Part shown: positions 34,863-40,678 of the stretch, one piece after another
Numbering within the stretch: the first letter of the stretch is position 1
Layout of the letters: each line of letters begins with the position of its first letter
From: an uncultured Clostridia bacterium
Lineage (GTDB): Bacteria > Bacillota > Clostridia > Christensenellales > Aristaeellaceae
Assembly (NCBI GenBank): GCA_946538615.1
Contig: CAMNGW010000007.1
Span: 1-40,678 of the forward strand
Length of the DNA stretch: 40,678 nucleotides
Direction of reading: 5' to 3'
Position numbers and translations under genes: made by a program
Notes under the pieces: model-generated
Told to the model about the DNA's origin: nothing
Database searches by the model: none
Seen by the model: the letters and a program-made list of their open reading frames with translations, nothing else

Positions 34863-35378
34863 TTAAGTTTTCTTGTACGATACAGAGTTTGTTATGATCG
34901 TCCCGTCCAGTTTCGAAAGAGCGAAGTATCCTGAGGAGCGCCTTCCTTTAATAAAACACTTGTCCCGTCCATAACGCACCTTATCCCAAAGTCTGAAGCC
35001 ATAAACTTTGTACGGCGCCTGATTTAGTTTTCGGATGCCACCTTTCAGGAACTTCGCTTTGTGGATCTGTCGGTTGTGGCATCTTACTGGTTTAACCAGA
35101 TATGTCTCTTTTGTAGGGACAGCGTCCATCATGCCTGTTATGCACCTCGCATCGTTTGTGTGCGTCTTTGGAATGCTGTACTTCTCCCTGCGGTACTTGG
35201 CAATATATCCGTGGGTTTCCATCACTGGTACGCTCAGTGTGGATTGCAATCTCGCAATCAGCGTCTTTTTCATGATTCCCAGATGCATCACGGGTCGGCT
35301 TTCCCCGGCGCTTGCCCTCTGGAAGTGTAATCTTACCTTCGTACAGTGCGTGGCACAGCGTAATCAGCTTTTACAAAC
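34863..35378 (-). pseudogene. iscB: iscB 3' remnant (RNA-guided HNH nuclease family), frameshifted and truncated
   Basis: The 142-aa ORF reads GIMKKTLIARLQ, METHGYIAKYRREKYSIPKTHTNDARCITG, HNRQIHKAKFLKGGIRKLNQAPYKVYGFRLWDKVRYGRDKCFIKGRRSSGYFALSKLDG and SVSYKKT, the C-terminal part of IscB proteins. Upstream in another frame LITLCHALYEGKITLPEGKRRGKPTRDA continues the HNH region, so one frameshift lies near 35285. The bridge helix, the RuvC start and most of the HNH domain are missing. The remaining part cannot be an active nuclease. No transposase is present. Confidence 0.8.
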
Positions 35379-35410
35379 CCCCACTTCAAGCCTTTAGGCT
35401 AAGTGGTGGG
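35379..35410. repeat. Nested hairpin at the truncated side of the iscB remnant
   Basis: CCACTT/AAGTGG encloses AGCC-TTTA-GGCT. It may be the opposite end of the element or part of its former guide-RNA scaffold; the sequence alone does not decide. Confidence 0.5.
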
Positions 35411-36132
35411 TGGCTGACTCATCTTTTTCCGTTTAACTGTCTTCAGGCCAGGGAACCGTACAGGGAAACCGTTTGACCTTTACGGTCCGTTTCCGGGTGC
35501 TGTCCTGATCCGGATTGGCTGTGTCTCTTAATTATATCCAACCCTGAAACCATTGAAAAGATCAGAGCACCTCCTGTACAATGACCATACCTGGAGACTC
35601 CCTGATAATGCTGCTTGTCATCATACCGCATTCTGATAAAGGATATGTGAGCAAGGAAGTCCTGAATGATGCAGCCTATCATCCTCAGCAGCAGAGTTGG
35701 GATACTCAATCGGCCATTTGTGATGTATCTTTTCACCTACGAGGATTATCCCTTAACACAGGGCGTGTTATATTTCTCCCTTCCCAGTGACAGGCGGATG
35801 CTCTTATTCAGGCTTAAGTAAACCTCACTGAAGGGAAGTGGATTTTCCCGGACACTGTGCTGTTGCCGGGCTGCATTGTCCTGGCACCTTCAGGTCATAT
35901 ATAATGCACAGACAGGGGAGCCAAACGCAGGACCTGACAATTCTGACTCTGATGTCAGATTGTGACATGATTGGCTGAAAGCATCAGTGATGCGGACATC
36001 TGTGCAAAAGGCAGGAAAACATACATGTGCGGCGAAATAACCATGCAAAAATGAGACTGAATGAATGGATGACATATCCGGACATATGACAGACAAAAAA
36101 GGAAGCATTCTTTTACAGGAGGGGTGAAAACA
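35411..36132. other. About 720 bases without a supported gene
   Basis: The ORF-track entries here (97, 69, 89 and 100 aa) show no family pattern. A 51-codon frame at 35666-35821 reads as protein-like (YLFTYEDYPLTQGVLYFSLPSDRRMLLFRLK) and could be a gene fragment. The ribosome site for the next gene (AGGAGGGG) is at the right end. Confidence 0.4.
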
Positions 36133-37779
36133 ATGAATGACCACACAACAGTGCGCCACACCTGTTTTTTTGTCGCCTTTCTCCTGCTGGCAGGCGTGGC
36201 AAATGTGCTGAGCCGCTCCGGGATTGCGGTGCTGGAGTCGCTGTGCACCGGCTGCAATTATCTGATCTATGTCGGCCTGCTGCTTTACTGGTTCCAGTCC
36301 GTCAGGGCGAGGCTGCTGCCGTCCCGGACGAAAGACTGGATGATCGGTGCGGCACTTCTGCTGCTGTTTTACCAGCTGCTGCGGGTATTCGCGTACCGCT
36401 TTGCGACGGAACCGGTAGAGGTACGCTACCTGGTCTACCTGTTTTTTGTCCCAATGACGCTGGTCCCGACGCTGTTTCTGATGACCTGCCTGCGCATCTG
36501 CCGGGGGAACCGGCCGGGACGCTGGGACGAAGCCCTGCTGCTGATTCCGCCCGGCCTCCTATCACTGATCGCCCTGACTAACGATGTCCACTTTTGGGTG
36601 TACCGGCCAGAGGTGGACCTGCCCGCTTTCGCTGTCCAGACGGGCACCTATACAAGGGGCCTGGTGTTCTACACGCTCTATGCCTGGATGATCCTGAGCT
36701 TTGCAGTGGGCCTTATTCTGCTGTTCCGGGAAACGAGGATGCAGGCCAGGAAAGCGCTTCCGTACCTGATTGCTGTCGTGGGTCTGTGGCTGGGCGCGTT
36801 GACGGTGTTTGTCCGGGTGATTGACGGGACCCAGCTCCCGCGCATGTACAATAATCCGGATATCAACATGTTCGGCATGCTTGGCGTGCTGGAAGTCTGC
36901 ATCCGGTACCACATGATCCCGCACAACGCGGCCTACGCTGACTTTTTTGCTTCGCTCCGGACATCTGCTATGGTGACAGACGTGGCACTGCGGCCCGTCT
37001 TCCGCTCCGGCGGCGGACTTGCAGCAGATACGGAGCAGCTCCGGGCGGCGCTCGCCTCACCCGTATGGCTGACACCCGACCTGAAGCTGTCCGGACAGCT
37101 GGTCCGCGGCGGCTATGGCTTCTGGACGGAGGATGAGACCGATATGCACCGGGCACAGGAACAGCTGGAGGAGGCCAACGAACTCATTGAATCGGAAAAC
37201 AGCCTGATCAAGGCGGAGACGGAGCAGCGGGAGAAGGACGCCTGGCTGCAGTCCCGTCACCGTATTTATCACGAGGTCGCGGAGATCCTGTATCCCTGTC
37301 AGCAGCGCATTGGAGGGCTGCTGGGACAGATGAGGCCAGACACGCCGTTTTTCCGGGAGCAGCTGGCTGAGGTGTCTGTGCTCAATGCCTATGTCAAGCG
37401 GAAGACGAACCTGCTCCTGCTGTCTTCGGAGCGGGACTGCCTGACTACCCAGGCACTGTTCCTGGCGCTGAGGGAGTCCGCGAGCTATCTGTCGCTCGCC
37501 GGGCTGCAAACTGACGCGCGGCAGCCGGAGGCGGAGCAGACTTTGCCCTCTGCCACCGTAATTGCCCTGTACGATGCCTTCGAAACGGTGGCCGAGCAGC
37601 TGATGGGTCAAGCCTCCTCCCTGATGGTTTCCTGGCAGGGCGGTGCCCTCGTTCTGGCGACGGGGACAGCGCATGTTCCTGACCTGGAAGGCCTGCCCGT
37701 TCCGGTGCGTGTGAGGGAGGAGGAGGGCATCCTGTATCTGGACCTCCTTGCCGGTGAGAAGGGCGGTGAGCTGACATGA
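36133..37779 (+). CDS. Seven-helix membrane sensor with kinase-like dimerisation region, no ATPase domain
   Basis: This 548-aa protein has an N-terminal block of about seven transmembrane helices over roughly 230 residues, similar to 7TM histidine-kinase sensor modules (FFVAFLLLAGVANVLSRSGIAVLESLCTGCNYLIYVGLLLYW). A coiled-coil stretch follows (AQEQLEEANELIESENSLIKAETEQREKDAWLQSRHRIYHEVAEIL) where a dimerisation helix would be, and then a C-terminal domain with an HATPase-like outline but no N, G1 or G2 boxes. Its last codons overlap the next gene by 4 nt (ATGA), so it is almost certainly part of one sensor with it. The start at 36133 is spaced from AGGAGG better than the GTG of the ORF track. 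Confidence 0.8.
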   Translation: MNDHTTVRHTCFFVAFLLLAGVANVLSRSGIAVLESLCTGCNYLIYVGLLLYWFQSVRARLLPSRTKDWMIGAALLLLFYQLLRVFAYRFATEPVEVRYLVYLFFVPMTLVPTLFLMTCLRICRGNRPGRWDEALLLIPPGLLSLIALTNDVHFWVYRPEVDLPAFAVQTGTYTRGLVFYTLYAWMILSFAVGLILLFRETRMQARKALPYLIAVVGLWLGALTVFVRVIDGTQLPRMYNNPDINMFGMLGVLEVCIRYHMIPHNAAYADFFASLRTSAMVTDVALRPVFRSGGGLAADTEQLRAALASPVWLTPDLKLSGQLVRGGYGFWTEDETDMHRAQEQLEEANELIESENSLIKAETEQREKDAWLQSRHRIYHEVAEILYPCQQRIGGLLGQMRPDTPFFREQLAEVSVLNAYVKRKTNLLLLSSERDCLTTQALFLALRESASYLSLAGLQTDARQPEAEQTLPSATVIALYDAFETVAEQLMGQASSLMVSWQGGALVLATGTAHVPDLEGLPVPVRVREEEGILYLDLLAGEKGGELT

Positions 37780-39035
37780 CAGTCAAGGAAGCCATGCTGT
37801 CCGCCGCGCGGCTGCCCGTGCTGGGCATGCTGTTCCTGCTCCTGACGGCTCAGATGGCAGTGGTTATCGCTGCCTTCCGGGACAGCCGGAGCCGTAACTT
37901 CAAAGGTGCTGTGCTGGCCGTTTTTCTTCTCAGCGCATCCGTTTTCTGGTCCTGTCTTACCGTGATCAGCTGGAGGAACAACTATCCCGGCTGGACCCGG
38001 AAGCCCCCTGCCTGGCTGGATGCGGTCTGCGCCTGCCCGGTGCGGGCAGTTTGGGTATTTGAGGCTGTCATTGCCGTAATCCTGTCCTTCGAAGTCTGGA
38101 GCATCTTCCGATACCGGAGGAGCCATGTCACGCTGGGCAGCGTCAAGCAGGCCATGGACCTGCTGCCGGTGGGCATTGCCTTTGGTGAGCCTGACGGGAC
38201 AGTGATTTTCCGCAACCTGGTGATGGACCATCTCTGTGTGTCACTGACCGGGAAGCTGCTCACCGACTGGAGAGCCTTTCAGGCGGCAGCGGGCGGGGAA
38301 CAGGTGCCTGTGGAGGGCAGAATCTGGCAGCTGTGCAGCCGGGCGACGCCGGGAAGCGCTCTCACGCAGCTGACTGCCACGGACATTACGGAACAGGCCG
38401 GCATCCTCAAGGACCTTCAGGAGAAGAACCGGAAGCTGAAGGACATTCACCTGCGTCTGGAAATCTACAACCGCCAGGCTGAGCGGATCATTATCGCACA
38501 GGAACTGCTGAATGCAAGGATGTCAGTGCATGACGAGCTGGGCAGTGTGCTGCTGGAAAGCCGCCATTACCTGAGCGAACCGGCCTCTATCGATGAAGAA
38601 CTGCTGCTGCAGGCGCTGAAGAACGCCAACACCTACCTGCTGCGGGAATATGAGAGGGATGACACCGCTTCCGATCCTCTGACAGAAGCCATCAGCATGG
38701 CGGGGGCCATCGGCGTGAAGGTGGAATTGACCGGTCTTCCGCCTGCGGAGGAACGCCCCCGGGAGATTCTGGCCGCCGCTGTCCGGGAATGTGCTGCCAA
38801 TACGGTCAAGCATGCCGGGGGAGACCGCCTTGCGGTGGATGCACGGCGTGCGGATTCCGGGTACACCTTCATCTTGTCCAACAATGGACGGCCACCTGAT
38901 GCACCCATCCGGGAGACCGGCGGTCTGCTCTCCCTGCGGACACTGGTGGAGAGGCAGGGAGGGACCATGCAAACGGGATCCTGCCCGTGTTTCCGCCTGT
39001 CGGTCACAGTCCCTGGAGCAGGGGACACGGCATGA
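37776..39035 (+). CDS. Sensor histidine kinase of the NarX/HisKA_3 kind
   Basis: The 419-aa protein has two or three N-terminal membrane helices, a short PAS-like domain (LLPVGIAFGEPDGTVIFRNLVMDHLC), and a helical dimerisation region with the phospho-acceptor H252 in MSVHDELGSVLLESRHYL. The HATPase part has VRECAANTVKHAGGDRLAVDA (N box), SNNGRPPD and TGGLLSLRTLVERQGGTM. The HDxLG form matches kinases that pair with LuxR-type regulators, one of which follows at 39338. It overlaps the upstream 7TM gene by ATGA, so the two proteins probably work as a heteromeric receptor. The signal is unknown. Confidence 0.88.
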   Translation: MTVKEAMLSAARLPVLGMLFLLLTAQMAVVIAAFRDSRSRNFKGAVLAVFLLSASVFWSCLTVISWRNNYPGWTRKPPAWLDAVCACPVRAVWVFEAVIAVILSFEVWSIFRYRRSHVTLGSVKQAMDLLPVGIAFGEPDGTVIFRNLVMDHLCVSLTGKLLTDWRAFQAAAGGEQVPVEGRIWQLCSRATPGSALTQLTATDITEQAGILKDLQEKNRKLKDIHLRLEIYNRQAERIIIAQELLNARMSVHDELGSVLLESRHYLSEPASIDEELLLQALKNANTYLLREYERDDTASDPLTEAISMAGAIGVKVELTGLPPAEERPREILAAAVRECAANTVKHAGGDRLAVDARRADSGYTFILSNNGRPPDAPIRETGGLLSLRTLVERQGGTMQTGSCPCFRLSVTVPGAGDTA

Positions 39036-39238
39036 AAGCGCAGAGCAGCTTTTGGCAGAACGGTCCACTGCAGAAGAAAAGTTTCCATGTGATGGGGCCT
39101 GCTTTTTATACAGTCCCAAATCCGGATGTTTACCGGAATGCTAAAAACAGGAAGACCGCTTCCGCATACAGGGCCCCGGCGGAAGCTCCGGCTGACGGAG
39201 GGCTGCGTACACAGGCAAAAAAAGCTGGATCCGGTCTC

Positions 39239-39288
39239 TAAAATGGGCCGTCTGGCCCATGACGGGCCGTTCTTCAGGGACCTATAAT
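39239..39288 (+). promoter_or_regulatory. Inverted repeat plus promoter before the response regulator (copy 1)
   Basis: TAAAATGGGCC-GTCT-GGCCCATGAC (39239-39263) is a perfect 7-bp inverted repeat overlapping a weak -35 (ATGACG), 18 bases before TATAAT (39283-39288). The same 25-bp element occurs at 40287-40311. It is a candidate binding site for the LuxR-type regulator. The rest of the 300-base gap after the kinase holds no gene I can support. Confidence 0.6.
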
Positions 39289-39337
39289 TATGAAAGGGAA
39301 AGTCTGATTCTTCATATTCTGCCGGGAGGTGATGCGT

Positions 39338-40051
39338 TTGGAAAAGAGAGCCAGTGTGGTCGTGGTGGATGACCAGTATGTGTCCCGGAGCTTTTTTGAG
39401 ATCCAGGTGCAGATGAGCAGGGGCTATGTGCTGGCCGCCTCCCTCTCCAGTGCGGAACAGGCCATTGCGTTTTGCATGGCGCACCAGGTGGACCTGGTCA
39501 TCATGGATGTGATGATGAAATATGGGCTGGACGGCCTCACCTGCGCGAAGGCCATCCATCACAACAATCCGGGTACCAGAATCATTCTGACCACGTCCAC
39601 GGCGGAGACCCAGTGGATCAGTGAGGCACGGGAAGCGGGGATCGAGAGTTTCTGGTTCAAGGAATACTCAGACATCCCACTGACGCAGGTTATGGACCGT
39701 ACCATGGCTGGCGAGCGTGTTTTCCCGGACAGCCCGCCCAACCCGGACTTTGGCGATGCGGTAAAGACTGATCTGAGCGACCGGGAGCTGGAGGTGCTGC
39801 GGGCACTGACCCGGAACCTCACCAACGGGGAGATCGCGGAGCAGCTGCACATTTCCCCGCACACTGTGAAGCGGCACATCGAGAATATGCTGCTGAAGAC
39901 CGGATACAAGAACCGCATCGACCTGGCGGTGAACGCCAAGGCCCTGGGCCTGGTTGTACATGAGGACGACCGTACCGAGAACAGGACGCCCAAAGGGGAA
40001 AACAAAGCAGGAAGCGGGAACTTCGGACCGTCATGGCCCTGGCGGCGCTGA
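39338..40051 (+). CDS. LuxR/NarL-type response regulator
   Basis: This protein has a receiver domain starting ASVVVVDDQYVSRSFFEIQV, with phospho-acceptor D57 in LVIMDVMMKYGLDGL. The C-terminal LuxR helix-turn-helix is LSDRELEVLRALTRNLTNGEIAEQLHISPHTVKRHIENMLLKTGYKNRIDLAVNAKALGLV. I chose the TTG at 39338 because GGAGG lies eight bases before it (MEKRASVV); ATG 39332 and GTG 39329 are alternatives but stand too close. The last 27 residues (DRTENRTPKGENKAGSGNFGPSWPWRR) do not look like a natural end: their DNA matches the ribosome-site and signal-peptide region of the secreted gene at 40537 read in another frame. Confidence 0.9.
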   Translation: MEKRASVVVVDDQYVSRSFFEIQVQMSRGYVLAASLSSAEQAIAFCMAHQVDLVIMDVMMKYGLDGLTCAKAIHHNNPGTRIILTTSTAETQWISEAREAGIESFWFKEYSDIPLTQVMDRTMAGERVFPDSPPNPDFGDAVKTDLSDRELEVLRALTRNLTNGEIAEQLHISPHTVKRHIENMLLKTGYKNRIDLAVNAKALGLVVHEDDRTENRTPKGENKAGSGNFGPSWPWRR

Positions 40052-40232
40052 TCGGGCTGCGGAACCATTGTCCTTCAAGGGCAACAAGGCAGTTATGCGA
40101 ATCACCGTCGGCCAAGGTGTGAGACGTGTCATGATATCTCTTACAGAGCGGTTCCCGGCTGTACACTTCCGGGTCCCCGCGATGGATTCCGGAACAGATG
40201 ACAGCGTACCGCATGGCATGCTCTCTGAATAA
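40009..40232 (+). pseudogene. Remnant of a secreted protein gene (copy 1 of the duplication)
   Basis: One frame reads KRELRTVMALAALIGL, close in DNA and protein to MKQKLLTILALAALMMAL of the gene at 40537. Farther on, another frame reads PLSFKGNKAVMRITVGQGVRRVMISLTERFPAVHFRVPAMDSGTDDSVPHGMLSE and a stop, directly before a terminator. It fits a secreted gene that lost most of its middle and its frame. It overlaps the end of the response regulator. Confidence 0.6.
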
Positions 40233-40238
40233 GTGACC

Positions 40239-40265
40239 AGGTGCTGTGGCATACAGCACCTTTTT
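40239..40265 (+). terminator. Intrinsic terminator after the secreted-gene remnant
   Basis: AGGTGCTGT and ACAGCACCT form a 9-bp stem with a 5-base loop, followed by TTTTTC. Confidence 0.85.
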
Positions 40266-40286
40266 CAGTGAGGGGAAGTTTTGTTT

Positions 40287-40335
40287 TAAAATGGGCCGTT
40301 TGGCCCATGACAAGTCCCTGGCTGTTTGCTATCAT
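40287..40335 (+). promoter_or_regulatory. Inverted repeat plus promoter (copy 2)
   Basis: TAAAATGGGCC-GTTT-GGCCCATGAC differs from the copy at 39239 by one loop base. ATGACA and TATCAT at 40330 are 17 bases apart. It is the likely promoter of the secreted gene at 40537 and an expected target of the response regulator. Confidence 0.6.
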
Positions 40336-40354
40336 CCGGACAGACAGGTATGCC

Positions 40355-40500
40355 TGTTGGATACGGGAACTGGAAGCGCTGTGTAGCAGCCCCATCAGCC
40401 GGGAGAGCGCGGACGATTTCCCCGCACACTGTGAAACGGCACACCGGGAACATAATGAAGAGAAACGTATGCAAAAACTGCATGATCTGCGGTACAACCG
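40355..40500 (+). pseudogene. Remnant of a second LuxR-type response regulator (copy 2)
   Basis: CGGGAACTGGAAGCGCTGTG matches the start of the helix-turn-helix region of the regulator at 39338, and TTTCCCCGCACACTGTGAA is identical over 19 bases to its ISPHTVK codons. In translation a frame reads ISPHTVKRH-like sequence but frame shifts and deletions break it. The receiver domain is gone. The 99-aa ORF in the track is a chance frame across this remnant. Confidence 0.7.
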
Positions 40501-40536
40501 CACTGGGGACGGACCACTCAAAGGAGGGGACAGAGC

Positions 40537-40678
40537 ATGAAACAGAAACTGTTAACCATTCTTGCGCTGGCGGCGCTGATGATGGCGCTGTGCTGCGGTA
40601 CGGCACTGGGCGACAGCCCTTCCTTCACGCACCAGCCGTCTGGCGGCACGGTCGTCCCGGACGGTGGACGGCTCATCA
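40537..40678 (+). CDS. Secreted protein, N-terminal part only (runs off the window)
   Basis: The gene starts with GGAGGGGACAGAGC-ATG. Signal peptide MKQKLLTILALAALMMALCCGTALG is followed by DSPSFTHQPSGGTVVPDGGRLI, a low-complexity start typical of surface proteins with Ig-like repeats. Only 47 residues are visible, so the family cannot be named. It is preceded by the inverted-repeat promoter at 40287 and by the regulator remnant, and is the most likely target of the two-component system to its left. Confidence 0.7.
   Translation, partial: MKQKLLTILALAALMMALCCGTALGDSPSFTHQPSGGTVVPDGGRLI

Larger units (their letters stand above)
34745..35410 (-). mobile_element. Degraded IS200/IS605-like element carrying an iscB remnant
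   Basis: The element is bounded on the right-end side by a hairpin at 34751-34795 (outer arms ACGCAA/TTGCGT, inner stem CGACCT/AGGTCG), which has the GCAATTCC...CTTGCG look of IscB/TnpB element ends. The other side has a nested hairpin at 35379-35410 (CCACTT/AAGTGG around AGCC-TTTA-GGCT). No transposase gene remains. The boundaries are approximate. Confidence 0.6.

Noticed and set aside
35666-35821. 51-codon ORF reading YLFTYEDYPLTQGVLYFSLPSDRR
   Set aside because: It looks somewhat protein-like but has no ribosome site and no recognised family; kept only as a possible gene fragment.
1-40678. Possible CRISPR repeat array near the Cas10-like genes
   Set aside because: I looked for regularly spaced direct repeats on both sides of 4505-8996 and elsewhere and saw none; after 8996 come two terminators and the sugar operon.

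Overview
The window reads as a chromosomal segment of a GC-rich, gut- or rumen-type Bacillota (Clostridia). The reasons are AGGAGG-type ribosome binding sites, lipobox and Gram-positive signal peptides, no outer-membrane genes, CUT1 transporters of the LplB/YtcP type, a truncated IscB element, and small proteins common in that class. No rRNA, tRNA or CRISPR array was found.

Left part (1-9031). A ferredoxin-fused aldo/keto reductase and a 73-aa companion run leftwards. They are divergent from a LysR regulator, and the two sigma-A-like promoters overlap. Behind LysR runs a tight rightward gene train: an unrecognised 242-aa protein, a MATE exporter, and then four genes that form the most interesting item here. 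These are a Cas10-like palm protein without an HD domain (AGDD motif), a long Csx10-like double-RAMP protein, a short Csx19-like protein, and a protein made of two tandem copies of one domain. It looks like a type III-D-related CRISPR module reduced to Cas10 + Csx10 + Csx19, with no Cas7 backbone genes, no Cas1/Cas2, no Cas6 and no repeat array nearby. A terminator ends the train.

Sugar region (9044-28108). A leftward set contains a sugar-binding lipoprotein, a histidine kinase and an AraC-type response regulator. It is followed by a complete monosaccharide ABC transporter (binding protein, double ATPase, two permeases) of the YtfQ/YtfR/YtfT/YjfF type. Next comes a fructan/sucrose locus: a LacI regulator and a PfkB-type sugar kinase run leftwards, while a CUT1 transporter (two permeases and a binding protein), an intracellular-type GH32 enzyme and a secreted LamG-GH32 enzyme run rightwards. 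Copies of the palindrome TTTCATGAAA are spread between the two arms and sit on both promoters, so the LacI protein probably controls itself and the transporter/hydrolase operon.

Right part (28423-40678). This part is patchier. It holds a membrane protein with RCC1-like repeats and a C-type lectin end, a frameshifted SH3b lipoprotein pseudogene, an XRE regulator with a zinc ribbon, an AAA-ATPase/PD-(D/E)XK protein with a truncated IscB element lodged just before its start codon, and a two-gene split histidine kinase with a LuxR-type response regulator. The end of the window shows a tandem duplication of [inverted repeat + response regulator + secreted-protein start]. In copy 1 the regulator is intact and the secreted gene is broken; in copy 2 the regulator is broken and the secreted gene is intact.

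All family names come from reading the translations by eye. No database search was run.
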